From Typhlomys cinereus (taxonomy: Eukaryota > Chordata > Mammalia > Rodentia > Platacanthomyidae), in assembly GCA_023101885.1 (NCBI GenBank), contig JALPQD010000396.1, positions 1,377,339-1,441,338 on the forward strand: a stretch of DNA of 64,000 nucleotides. Reading direction: 5' to 3'. Positions within the stretch are counted from its first letter, which is position 1, and each line of letters starts with the position of its first letter. Made by a program: the position numbers and the translations under genes. The notes beneath the pieces are model-generated. The model did no database searches. It worked only from the letters and a program-made list of their open reading frames with translations, and was not told where the DNA came from. This document shows, one piece after another, positions 12,008 through 23,469 of this stretch.

Positions 12008-12720
12008 GTGAGTATGCCCCAGAAGTAGAATCCTCTCTTCCTGCTTCTGGAACAGCCTTGCATATTGAATTAGAGACGCCAAGTAAATACCAAATCTTCC
12101 AAAGAGGGAAGGTCAGTGTGTTGTCTCAAAGTCTGGCAACAGGTCCTGAGCATTGGCCGTGTGGGTCCATCATCTGTAAGCAGGTAGCTAAAAGCATTGA
12201 TGAGAAGGTGTTTCAGACAATGGTAATAATTTACATTTTTATAGCATAGCAACTAAACCTGATCATCAGAAGAATCATATTTAAACCCCAATAACATTAA
12301 AAAATCTATTTCAATGTGACTTGGGGCCAGGACATACATTTAAAATATTCCCATAGCACTTTCAGTGCATCTAATGTAATCAGTGAGAGTTGAGCCCTTC
12401 CCATGCTTGTAGCAGTTTCTGCTCTTAACCTGGAGAATCTCTGACACATACATGTGACAGATGTTCTTACTAATTTGTTCACTGAGAGGGAACCTAAGGA
12501 AAACATAGAAATTTGCCTGCCATCACTTGCATTAGTATAAAAACTGGATCAAATTATAAACAAGATGATTGTAGATTTCTTTCTTCCCCTTCTTTTCCTT
12601 CCTTTTGTTAATATTTCTGACTCATTCATTTTTCTTTCTTCTTTCTTATTTTCTTACATTCTTCCTTCTTTTCTTTCCTTTTCACTTCTTCCTTACTCAT
12701 TCACTTTGAACCTAGAGATT

Positions 12721-12939
12721 GAACTTACTGTCTACTACATGTCAAACAGAGCATAACCATTAAGTATCAATCCCAGAGAAAAACAAACACCTCATTTCTT
12801 TCTTTTAATCACATCATGTTTCTTACTGTCTGAACTTACTGTCTACTACATGTCAAACAGAGCCTAACCATTAAGTATCAATCCCAGAGAAAAACAAACA
12901 CCTGATTTCTTTCTTTTAATCACATCATGTTTCTTGGAA
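12721..12939 (+). repeat. 111-bp perfect-phase tandem duplication
   Basis: The block starting GAACTTACTGTCTACTACAT occurs at 12,721 and again at 12,832. The two copies differ at about two positions over some 105 bases. The paralogous intron of copy 3 (26,568-26,680) has only one unit, so the duplication is recent and private to copy 2. Confidence 0.88.
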
Positions 12940-13020
12940 TCTAAATGCAGATTAATGGCAGAAAGAAGAATTCATTGTAGTGAAGCAAATTAAGAAATTA
13001 ACATTCTTCACCAGACTAAA

Positions 13021-15290
13021 ACTTTTTTTTATTTCCACTCATACAAACTTAACAGGTACACCGGTCCCCTACCTCCCTCCACCCCCCACCCCCTTGCTCC
13101 CCCCTCCCCTAGCTCCTCCCTCCCTATCTCCCAGTGCCTCCCCCTCCCATCCCCAGAGCTTCCTTTAATGTGCATGCCAAATTATCCCCTGGGTCCACCT
13201 CTCCAATGAGGTGCAAAGACCCAGCGGCATTTCCCAGAATACTACTCTGGTTGTCAATCCCTAGCCTCCAAGGATCCTAGTGCCTTTATTCCATGCTAGT
13301 CTTTGTGGGGTCAATAATGTTGGACATTGCACAGGGCATGCAAAGTCCTATTATGATTGCTTCGGCCCTAACTTGTGTGGAGTATCTTGCATATCATTAC
13401 TCCTCCCATCCTTGTGCTCTTACAATCTTACCACCCCCTCTTCTGCAAATTTCCCTGAGCTTCAGGATGGGAAGAAATTAGGCTGGCCTAGTTCCAGGTG
13501 GTTGATGTAGAGTCTCTGATGTTCTGGATTATGGTTTGTTGATATTTTTTTCAGTTTTGCTGCTCCTGCAATGCCCTTGGCTCCATCCCGATGGATATTG
13601 GATGTCAGAGATAAAAACCTGCTAAATTAGAGTCTTGTTAAAAGACAGTATTCGAAGGTAGATGGAATAAAAGTAGGAGACTGCGGTGAGGGAGAGGCCA
13701 ATCACCCGTTTACAAGATGGTTACTTTTTATCTGCCAGACTATAGGCCCTCCCCTTCTGGTGAGATCATACCCCATCAGTTGCAAATGATAAGGAAGGAA
13801 AGTCTGTGTGTGCATGGGATAGAGTCTATCTGATTCCCGTGAATTAATCTGATTTATTAAGAATCTTTGCATCTGTGTTCATCAGAGAGATTGGTCTATA
13901 GTTTTCTCCATCTTTCGTATTTATAATCTTTGCAATTACTATAGGTATTACAGAGACTTATCCTTAAGTGTCTCTAAGTTGGTTCAACACACACAAATCA
14001 ATAAATGTAATTCACCATACAAAGCAGTCAAAAAAAACTTGAAGTTGAAATTCTAGCTTGTACCTTATCAGACCACCACGGCCTAAAGCTTGATATCCAC
14101 AACACAAGAAGCAACAGAAAATACACTAACTCCTGGAAACTTAACACTATGATGCTGAATGAGAATTGGATTCAGGAAGAAATTAAAGTTCCATGTGCAT
14201 GTATGTGTGCATGATCTGTAAGACATAATGACATTATAATTCTCTGGATTTCTTGGGTATCAGTAGTGATAACTCCATGTTCATTTCTAATTTTGTTAAT
14301 TTGGGTTTTCTCTCTCTTGCTTTTGGTTAATTTAGCTAGGGATGTATCACTCTTATTGATTTTTTTCAAAAAACCAGCTTTTTGACTGGTTGATTCTCTG
14401 TATCGTTTTCCTAATCTCAGTTTCAGATACTTCTCCCCTTATTTTGCTAGTCCCCTCTCTTCTACTGCTTTTAGGATCAGACTGCTCTAGTGTCTCTAAA
14501 GCTTAAAGCTGCATTGTTAAGTTATTTGTTTCTGATGGTTCCATTTTTCTGATGTAGGCATTAAGAGCTATGAACTTACCTTTTAGGACAGCTTTCATTG
14601 TGTCCCAGAGATTTTGGTAAGTTGTATTTTCATTATCATTCACTTTCAGGAAATTGTGAATTTCCTTTGTAATTTCCTCCTGAATCCAATTCTCAATCAG
14701 CATCATAGTGTTAAGTTTCCAGGAGTTACTGTATTTTCTGTTGTTTGTTATGTTGTGGATGTCAAGCTTTAGACCATGGTGGTCTGATAAGGTACAGGCT
14801 AGAATTTCAACTTTCTTGTATATGTGGAGATTCGTTTTGTGGCCCAATATGTGACCTATTTTGGAGAAAGGTCCGTGTGCTGCTGAGAAAATATGTATTC
14901 TTTGGTGCATGGATGAAAAGTTCGAGACAGATCGGTAAGGTCCATTTCGGTAAGGGTTTGATTAAGTTCCAAAGTGTCTCTGTTAAGTTTTTGATCTGTT
15001 GATCTATTCCATGTTGAAAAGGCAGTGTAGAAATCCCCAAAAATTATCGTATTGGGGTTGATTTCTTGCTTTAGATGTTGTAGAGTTTGCTTAATGAATG
15101 CGGAGGGGCCCGTATTAGGTGCATATATGTTCAATATTGTAATGTCTTCCTGGTGAATTGTACCTGTGACTAAAATGTAGTATCCTTCAGTGTCTGTTAT
15201 GATTTTTTTTGGTTTGAAGTCTACTTTGTCCGATAGCACAATGACTACCCCTGCCTGTATGGACAAGTTATTTTTAATTCTGGACTTTTT
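13021..15290 (-). mobile_element. Scrambled L1, mainly minus strand, with an inverted segment
   Basis: Read on the minus strand: ORF2 endonuclease (15,290 down to about 14,500), linker (to 14,172), pieces of reverse transcriptase (about 13,925-13,845), a 3'-UTR-proximal piece (13,985-13,925) and the distal 3' UTR with its G-rich tract (about 13,800-13,021). Between these, about 13,986-14,189 is L1 in plus orientation. Its endonuclease C-terminal part is the reverse complement of about 14,680-14,830. The endonuclease frame (minus, 15,266-14,856) shows the IYAPN and GDF motifs but has GDFYTA where the catalytic GDFN is usual. Nothing is intact. The same site in copy 3 (26,767-27,150) is free of L1. 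Confidence 0.78.
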
Positions 15291-15463
15291 ATTTTTTTAT
15301 TATTTATTCAATTGTTCATGTATGCATGTGTGCATGTATATGTGTGTATGTATGTGTGTGTGTGTGTGTGTAGAACCACAGACAAATTCGGGAACCACCA
15401 TGGACCGCTTCCACCTCCTCCTTGTTTACTCTTCCCGGGATTCACAGGCTCCACCCTACCAGG
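15291..15463 (-). mobile_element. B2-like SINE, 5'-truncated, minus strand
   Basis: Reverse complement of the 3' half of the young SINEs: a T-rich/ATTTATTCAA tail, a GT-rich run, then the blocks complementary to the TTCGTCCGTGGTTCTA and GGCGGAGCCTGTGAATCC regions. It stops abruptly at the start of the tandem array at 15,464, without a tRNA-like head. Confidence 0.8.
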
Positions 15464-15865
15464 CCAGCAGAAAGGAGGAGGGGCTAAGGATGATTGGCTG
15501 ATCGGCTGGCTTCACCTGGGGCGTGACCAGTAGTCCACCCAAGCCCTGGCCAGCTTTGGCGCTTTTCAGGCTGAATGGTGAGGAGGGGCTGGGAGGAGCG
15601 GGTGACTTAGGTTCTGTTGGGGAGTACCTGGGAAGCAGTGTGACTTACCTGTAACGTGTGAGCTAGTGTGCATTCAGGGCCAGCAGAAAGGAGGCAGGGC
15701 TAAGGATGATTGGCTGATTGGCTGGCTTCACCTGGGGCGTGGCCAGTAGTCCACCCAAGTTCTGACCATCTTTGGCACTGTTCAGGCTGGATGGTGAGAG
15801 GGGCTGGGAGGAGCCGGTGACCTGGATTCTGGTGGGGAGTGCCTGGGAAGCAATGTGTTCAGGCG
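15464..15865 (+). repeat. Tandem 216-bp unit, nearly two copies
   Basis: CCAGCAGAAAGGAGG begins at 15,464 and at 15,680, a 216-base period. Both units hold GATTGGCTGAT, CACCTGGGGCG and GCTGGGAGGAG blocks and end in TGGGAAGCA. The core is shared with the 213-bp array at 2,941-3,255 on the same strand. The GC-rich make-up and an ATTGGCT (CCAAT-like) motif fit promoter monomers, but the neighbouring L1 runs in the opposite direction. Confidence 0.65.
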
Positions 15866-18800
15866 ATATTCTTATTAGCATATCAGATCACACTTCTACA
15901 CATGGCTTCAGTGTTTATATTCATGTCTGTGTGTACATATAAGCATGAATCCCCACACAAACAAGTGAGTTATTGAAATGTATTTCCTTACTGCTTCATA
16001 AACTTATTCTTTAATCTTTAATAATATTCACATTGATAAGAAGCTTCATTTTTCCTACAGCCTTCTACTTTGTCTACTTATTCTTCTAATAAATAAGCTT
16101 CTGCAAACTTTTTCAGTGAGCAAACTTCCTTTTGGTAAGCTAAGACATATCTCAAAAACTGAAGTTTTGTCTATTTCTGTCTTTGACTTTCCTTTTCCAC
16201 TCAAAGAAGGAGAAGAGAAATAAAAGGAGAACAATAGTAGCATGGTTTTGATCTGTAATATCCCCAATGCCAAATATGTCAATGGGTTTATATCAGATGA
16301 GCTTTATTTTTAGTTAAAAAAGTCCATTTAAAAAAACAAATAATTTATTGCTGTTATCTTTTTGTTTTACTATATTGTGACTACTTGAAAATACTGTTGG
16401 TCTTTGGTTTCTGGAGACACATAAACGGAGGTGACTGTGTGGGAGCCTAGTCTTTTTCACATTTATTTTCTATATATCACAACGTTTTCCTTAATGCTGC
16501 CTTTCTTCCCTGATAGATATCATCCCTCAGGACAAAAACTGCAATATAGTACACTCCTGTGACTGAAACATCTAAAATTAAAGTTCAATGAAATTTTAGT
16601 CTTTATTGGTTGACATATCTCAGGAATTTGTTTTACTTTAAGTCTAAAATACACCCTAAAACTCATCACTTCACTTCTGTCTCTCTCTCCTTCATAAACA
16701 CCATTGAGATGGACATTGTTCAAACTCACAGTCTTGCCACAATAAGGTGCTTCTCAGCATGGAACACTGCACTAAAGCCAATATGCCTAAATCTTTGAAA
16801 TCTGCTCCTTTGAATCATTTCTCCTATGGATTAGTCATGGTACAAAAAAAGGGAGGCATTTTACATTTATACCCATATTCATGTTCCATCAATGTTGAAG
16901 GTTCCATTTTCCTGTTGCTGTGAATAAATGCAGAACCAAACAACTTAAACTTACAATTCTTGTCACAGTTCATAGTCCAAATCCACAGACGAAATCATAA
17001 CCAGTGTCAAGAGTCAAAGGAACTACTCATACCACATCCACACAAAGAACTGAGAGAGAAGTACACTTTATCACTTGTTAGTATGCTTGCATGACGGTAT
17101 GCCAAAGTAGATCAAAATCCTGAATATACCTCTCCATCTTATCCACCTGCCCAGGGACTAGTTTTCTCATTATGAGAATTCCTGCAGAGATTAGATACGC
17201 TCTTCAGAGCTTACTTAGAGTTTCTTCTAACTGAATTATTCATAGATATATTTAAAGATCATTCCTCATATATCAAATTGACACCTATATCCATCTGTAT
17301 ATAACTCATACACTATATATATTAGGATCTAGTTCTAAATGTAGTTCCACAGTCTGTAATCAAGTCAATACAAAGATGTTCTAATGTCAGTTAAATTCTC
17401 CATGTACAGGATATCTACTGAGTATCAAACTTTCAAGTGCATTTTTAATATTTATAAACTTGATTAATTTTTATTCTTTGACAATTTTATTCATAAACAC
17501 AATTGACAATACTCATTTTCACCCCATATTAATCCCATCCTCCTTATTTTCTTACTGAAAACCTTTTCCTTCCCAACAATTCACCAGTACCTCAACAACT
17601 TTTGAAGTTGTGGTTTTATCTCAGACTGTCTTACTTCAATCAAAGGATTAACTATCATTGATTTCAGATACCATGATCCATCTCAAAAACTTTCCATAGT
17701 TCATGGCAATCAGTGAGAGAAATGAGTTGCAGTGAGAACAGAGCATGGGATTTTCATTTACATCACTATTCAACTTCCATCCTACACTCAAATAGCTGTC
17801 CATTTTAAAAGGATATTTCTGTGACAATGTTGGTTTTGACAATTTCAATATGAACTATGAATTTAACATTGGACTTCATATGGAATAATTTATGCATGGT
17901 ATAGCTATTTGAACACGTAGTGAATTGGTAAATGAAAGATGCAGTTTACTTGGCATGTGGAACTTATATTATAATGAAGGAAGTGAACAAATAAACTCAG
18001 AGGTAAAAAAATATACTTTAAAAATGCATGGCTAAAGAAAAATATCCAGGAACATAATGTATCAGTACAAATTAACAAATAAAAGATTGAATATGAATCA
18101 TGGGAGTGGGCATTATTGTGAAGAATATATTTGAGAATATGTTAAAAGAATGGCCAAGAATGAGATGTAGTTATCTGAGAAAAGAGCTCCAGTTAGGGCA
18201 GCAGCATGTGCAGAATATCCTCCTACTGTCTTCAAGGAACAAAGGAACAAGAGTTATTGAAACAGGGCTGCTGTAAGATTAGAACAGAGGTGATATGACC
18301 TCACCTGAGTTTCATGATCATAATTCTAGCAGTGGTTTAACATAGATCAACCCAGGGAAGATGGAAGAAGGAAGTCATCACATGCATCCAAACTAGAAAT
18401 GGAGGATAACACATGACTGAAGCAGTAAAGGAAAGAGGTCAGATCTTGTGATCATGCTGAAGTCCAGGCAAAAAGAATTCCTGATGGAAATGATTTGGGT
18501 TGGGAATGAGGAAGTTTGACCTCAAGGATTCAACATCTGAAAGAAGAGGAATATTTCATCTGAAATTTGTAGGAATGAAGAGCTGAGTAGGGAAATTATT
18601 TTAGGTAATTTTCATCTTATAATGATTGCTCCTGTAAAGAAACTCTTAGGAGCACCAGTGAAATAAATAACTCACTTCAGTCCACTTCTCTTCCTAAGAT
18701 TTATTCATCTTTATATTCTTACCACCTCAGCTTACCTCTTTCAATCTTCTCACTTCTCACTTTAAATCCTAAACAGACTGATAATTGTGATATCTAAACA

Positions 18801-19520
18801 AACCCTGACTCAGTAATGACATGTAGTTTCATGGGGCCAGATGTACTTTCAAGAATGTGCATGTTCTTGGACCATAAAACTTCTCATAATCTTTCTCTTA
18901 AGATCTTGCTAAATATTTTATTGGTATAATTTTCTAGAGACTTGTCTTGATCTTTGACAGGTGCCAAATTGCTTACTCTTTTTTTTCTGTTTCCTGCTCT
19001 CATGTATCTGTGTATCTGTGGATTAGTAATCTATGTCACAATGATAATGATGCTATTGTGGAATGTCTGTGAGCTCTTAGAGATAGGGAATTTATGACCT
19101 TCCAATAAATTTGAAGAGACCACATCAACACTACAGCCTAGATTCTGCAGATAGACTGGAAAAGCAAAAGAAACAATGCATGTTGCTTCTCTAAAACAAA
19201 GTTCTCTGCAGACTCTAGGTTGCACCCTGAGGATACCAAGGCATATAATGACTATAGAAGTTTCCCCTAACTATTACTACCTTTAGACATGTCGATGGAG
19301 TTCACTGGGGCTCTCACCTACTGTTTCCCCTTCAAGTAGATTACTTATCTTAAAATCATGTGGAAGTTTCCAGAATGCTTTGTTCATATTTCCATGCTAC
19401 CAGGTCAGTCTGACATGTTTCTAGTGATGGTGAGTTCCTTCATTCCCTTATGGTCATTCACCGCAAAGTACACTTCTCTATTTGTTACACTGATAATATA
19501 TTGTAACAGGTGAGGTGATT
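15866..19520. other. Copy 2 intron 1: no gene, old interspersed repeat at 16,905-17,225
   Basis: Colinear with 27,150-29,520 of copy 3, with many small indels. The segment 16,905-17,225 begins with CCTGTTGCTGTGAATAAA and resembles repeats at 22,515 and 46,180 (family not assigned). No exon is seen. Confidence 0.6.
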
Positions 19521-19530
19521 CGTGAGCACC

Positions 19531-19695
19531 TACTATTCTATTCTACTCCATTCTATTCTATTCTATTCTATTCTATTCTATTCTATTCTATTCTATTCTA
19601 ATTATTCCACTCCACTCCACTCCACTCCTCCACTCCACTCCACCCCCACCCCACCCTACTCCACTCCACTCCACTCCATTCCATTCCATTCCATT
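19531..19695. repeat. Pentanucleotide repeat, (TTCTA)n passing into (CCACT)n and (CCATT)n
   Basis: About a dozen TTCTA units are followed by CCACT/CCACC-type units and then CCATT units, all in a 5-base period. The shift of motif along one array shows successive expansion of variant units. The copy 3 paralogue at about 29,520 lacks the array. Confidence 0.9.
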
Positions 19696-20384
19696 TTTTT
19701 CTGTTCCCTTCTGTTCTGTTCACTTCAGCTTTATTACATTCTATTCTCTATTGTATTCTTCTTCTGACATGCCCATACTCATCATTTTCTGTTGGGTTTT
19801 AGAAAATTCTGTCTATCTTACCAATTTGTTAATGTGAAGGACTTATTTTCTAGGTCATTTTTCATTACATTAGAGCATCTATTTAAATAAAGAATATTTT
19901 TGAGGAAGCAAATGTGGAAATTTATACAAGTCTACACTGAGAAAGTCATACCTATATTTTTCTCTACATTCTGCTAAGTCATTGTCTCAAGATCATAAGA
20001 ACCAATGTTTATTGAAATCATCACTTATAACTATCGTTCAAAACATTCTACCAATGGATACATTTGTTATAGCATTTCTTGACAGAGAATTTCTTTGCAT
20101 TTGATAGCATTTCCTGATTTTAGAGTTGGTACAGATTCAATTTTCCATTGTTATGTGGTACTAAAAAAAAAAAGTCCAATTGGGACCATTTAAATTTTGT
20201 AGCAAATATTTAAATGAATACATTTAGTACACAAATTTTGAATTTCTAGTTATGTTAAATTCTAGAATCTTTACTTAAATTTATTGCCTATTTTGTGTAT
20301 ACATACAAAATGTTAAAATATCTAATACTATAAGTTTTATAACCTGCTTAATTCCATTTATTTTCCTGAATGTATTTGGGTTTT

Positions 20385-20660
20385 TTTCATGATTCCTTAT
20401 ATGTGTATATGTATGTTCAAGAGAATATGTGAGTGTGTGAGTGCCCATGCTGGCCACAAGGGTGACAGAGATAGCCATCCTATATTGCTCCTCCATCTTA
20501 TTACTTTTCAGATGAATGATATATGCCATAAACTCTGGCCTCAATTGTTTCTACCTTACCAGGCATCTTGAGGTAGAATCTGAGGATCTGAACTCAGACC
20601 CTTGTGTATACTAGGCAAAGATTGTGACACCTGAGCAATCTCAACAACCTAATGTACTTG
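20385..20660 (-). mobile_element. Old SINE, minus strand
   Basis: Read in reverse: TGCTCAGGTGTCACAATC head, GAGTTCAGATCC (box B) and a long tail. The same insertion exists in copy 3 (30,610-30,930), so it predates the duplication. Confidence 0.65.
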
Positions 20661-20924
20661 ATTATTAAATCAGCATGTAATCTAAGGCTAGACACATATT
20701 TCTAAATTTTGAAAGAGCTAACAATAAGTATTCATATATTAAAGATCCTTCAATTGATTTTGGCTTTATGATATAAATGCAAGCTCACTTTTCCCCATCT
20801 AAAATCCTAATTGAGATCTACAATAAATGTGTGGTCTGAGGCTGTCTCCATACTCCCCAAAAGCTCCTAATCATAGGTGTCCCTATTTCTACCAACAAGA
20901 AACACCAAAATGGGAGATGTGCAT

Positions 20925-20977
<53 letters not shown>

Positions 20978-20990
20978 TGTGTGTGTGATA
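20925..20990. repeat. (GT)n microsatellite
   Basis: About 30 GT units with one AT interruption. It lies in intron 1 of copy 2; the matching place in copy 3 is a very short GT run near 33,456. Confidence 0.92.
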
Positions 20991-20999
20991 TCTGTGTAA

Positions 21000-21235
21000 T
21001 GTGGGCACTGAATATGCCTGTGGAGGCCCAAGGAAGACCTTGGGAGACATGCTGGATTGCTCTGTATCCTTTTAGCTTTGATCTATGATTTACCAGGTTG
21101 CACCTTCCAAGGCCAAAAATCCAGGCCATTCCCATTTTTACCCACTATGTTTAAATGTGGTCCAGGATCTAAACTCAGATTCTTCTGCTTGTGAGGTACA
21201 ATGTATTTTATCAAGTTTGAAAGGTGTTAGGCCAT
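21000..21235 (-). mobile_element. Old SINE-like repeat, minus strand
   Basis: The block GATCTAAACTCAGATTCTTC and the adjoining CTGCTTGTGAGGTACAATG are the complement of a tRNA-like SINE head. Weakly preserved. Confidence 0.45.
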
Positions 21236-21861
21236 CTTTATTTTTAGATATTCCATGTTCTTTGTCTGCAAACCCTTTCCTTTCCTCTCTTTATGACTTT
21301 TTTCTGCTATCTGTACTGTTGACTCAGTTATCACTATTAATCTATTTTCATGTTTTCTCAGATTTTTTTCTTATGCCTATATAACGTGCTTATTAACCAT
21401 GCCAACCCTATTTCTAAGCCACTGTATTTTTCAACTCATATTTTTCTTTTCAGTTCCTTTTTATACTTTTGCTATGATTTTTGTTTTGTCCTGCTCAGTC
21501 TGTGTTTTCCTCTACATTTTGAATATAGTTTTGTCATCCTGATATAATCCTATAGTACAGTGTATTATAGAACAGTATAGAATAGTATAATTTAGTATAG
21601 TAGAGACCTAATGTATTACAAAGGTCTTCACAAGAATTACATCCGAATCCCACAAGTTCTCAAATGTGCAACACAAGGAATAGGACTTCTTGGAGAGTTC
21701 AGCTCTGTGACCCTAGAAAATTGCCTAATGATACCAGGTTTGGTCTTCTCACCACCAAAGTCACCTAGTAATATACTTTTGTTGGTTCAAGATACTCATT
21801 TTCTTGGGTTATTATTGTATATTGATATAAAGTAGACATACTATTCAAAAAGAACCTTAAG

Positions 21862-22180
21862 GGCTGAAAAAATGACTCAGGGGTAAAGACTTCCCTAAGA
21901 AGCAAAATGATCTGCAGTTGTAAACCAGGTTCCAAGTAAACTGTAAGGTGCAAAAGGTGGAAGCCTACAATCCTCACCCTGCAAGGCAGAGTATGGGAAA
22001 CCACAGAGCAAAGTAATGAGTAGGTAGAATAATCTAAGATGATTCTTGATGTTACCCTTGGGCCTCTGCAAACAAATGCAATCAAGTGTGCTGTGGTAAA
22101 CACACAATCACACACAATCACACACACACACGTGCGTGTATGACACAGAAAAATGCACATTCAAAAGCAAATATATAAAT
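21862..22180 (+). mobile_element. Old B2-like SINE, plus strand
   Basis: GGGCTGAAAAAATGACTCAG head, a body similar to the other SINEs, a CA-rich stretch at 22,106-22,130 and an A-rich end. Shared with copy 3 at 34,255-34,605, so older than the duplication. Confidence 0.75.
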
Positions 22181-22514
22181 GAAACTTTTAAGAGCTTAAG
22201 TGAAAAAATTATAATTGTTTCTTAAAATATATAACACTGGGCTTTGGAGGATTTATGTGTCATTTTGATTCCTAGATGATAAACAAAGTTCCATCCCGAG
22301 TTTTAGAACTCTTTAAAGAGTAAGCATATACAAAGATTCCTTAAGTCAAATAGAAATCCCACTAACTGTATGCAAGACTCCTATTCACTTCTCAGTACAC
22401 TAAATAAGGTATGATCATGACGAGTGCTGTAGTACACAATGTGCTATGAAAATGAAAAAGAATAAAAAATACTTGAAACATGTGAATTCCAAACAGAAAT
22501 AAAGTCTTGTGTTT

Positions 22515-22810
22515 TCTTCATGACATGTTGCTACATCGAAATATTTGACACAAAGAAATAACAAGAAGGGATTTAATCCAGAAAGCAGTCCTTTGAGGTA
22601 GAGAAGTCACAGCAATGGGATATGAGGGAAGTAACCACACCACATCCATAGTCAAGAGAGGAAAACAATGGATGAACGCATACATGTTAAGGTAGTGTTC
22701 AACTTGGTTTCTTATAAAACAGAGAACATGTAACCCAGGAAATCTGTCACCCACAGCAGTAGAGAGGTCTTCCCACCTCTTTTACATCAATCAAAATGGT
22801 ATTTTGCAGT
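22515..22810. repeat. Old interspersed repeat shared by both SIRP copies
   Basis: Contains a TTTAATCCAGAAAGCAGTCC and CACAGCAATGGGATATGAGG body. The paralogous insertion in copy 3 is at 34,935-35,175. A related repeat occurs at 16,905 and 46,180. Family not assigned. Confidence 0.5.
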
Positions 22811-23054
22811 TGTAACAACTGGCTCCTGACTTGAGATTGGCAATTAATACTAACTTTCTCGGGGTTTCAGAATTCTATCATGTTTTTAATTTCTCCATGA
22901 TTCAGTTCCCACATCTATTCTACATTCTTGTGATTAGAGTTCCATATGAGTACAAATGCAGTGTGCTGAGCTGGGATCAGTAAAAGGGGTGTTGCTAATA
23001 TGGACTCCTGCAGGGTACTCTCATAATGAAACTATCTGATGATTCCCTGCAGAG

Positions 23055-23401
23055 TGGCCTCAGTGGAAGATCAGAAGGTGAATCAGCCTGAGAAGTTAGT
23101 TTCAGTTGCTGCTGGAGAGAATGCCGTGCTGAACTGCACTATGACTTCCTTATTGCCTGTAGGGCCTGTGGTATGGTTCAGAAGTGTAGGACCCTAATGA
23201 GAATTAATATACAGGTTCAAAGAGAGCACTTCCCTCGAATCACAAATGTTTCAGATACTTTAAAGAGAAACAACAGGGACTTTTCCATCTCCATCAGTAA
23301 TGCCACCACAGCAGATGCAGGTACCTACTACTGTGTGAAGCTCCAGATAGCACCAAACAAAGAGATTCTGTTTAGAGGAGGAACTGAGCTGACTGTGTAT
23401 G
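23055..23401 (+). pseudogene. Sirpb1-like: SIRP-like IgV exon, copy 2, broken
   Basis: This exon encodes the N-terminal V-set domain of a SIRP, the part that in SIRP-alpha binds CD47. It lies between an acceptor AG (23,053-23,054) and a GTAAGT donor at 23,402. Recognisable blocks in order are QPEK and VAAGE near the N-terminus, LNCTMTS with the first Ig cysteine, a WFR segment, [18 protein letters not shown], and DAGTYYC with the second Ig cysteine, then GTELTVY at the end. Two adjacent stops (TAA 23,195-23,197 and TGA 23,198-23,200) and a one-base deletion at about 23,220 separate the two halves into different frames. The second half stays open. The diagnostic V-set pattern makes the family assignment strong, and the damage makes it a pseudogene. 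Confidence 0.9.
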
Positions 23402-23469
23402 GTAAGTACAACATTCCCCTAAATTTTTTCTATTCTTATTTGTGTTTTTGGTCATAGCCAGTCTAACTG

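Larger units (their letters stand above)
8166..12990 (+). repeat. SIRP duplicon, plus arm (copy 2 upstream DNA and start of intron 1)
   Basis: This segment mirrors 1-2,897 on the opposite strand from about 8,400 onward. Its first part (8,166-8,480) also matches 54,070-54,330 in the same orientation, and 10,980-12,990 matches 24,150-26,740. It therefore belongs to a repeat unit present at least three times in the window. Two L1 insertions (8,483-9,103 and 9,704-10,106) are private to this copy. Confidence 0.72.

Noticed and set aside
14172..15266. Minus-strand endonuclease gene
   Set aside because: It is a decayed L1 ORF2 N-terminal part, split in three frames and flanked by other L1 pieces.
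20818..21135. Threonine-histidine repeat protein on the minus strand
   Set aside because: It is the translation of a (CA)n microsatellite. The same holds for frames at 8,028-8,237, 26,938-27,144, 34,439-34,624, 36,630-36,860 and 53,932-54,162.
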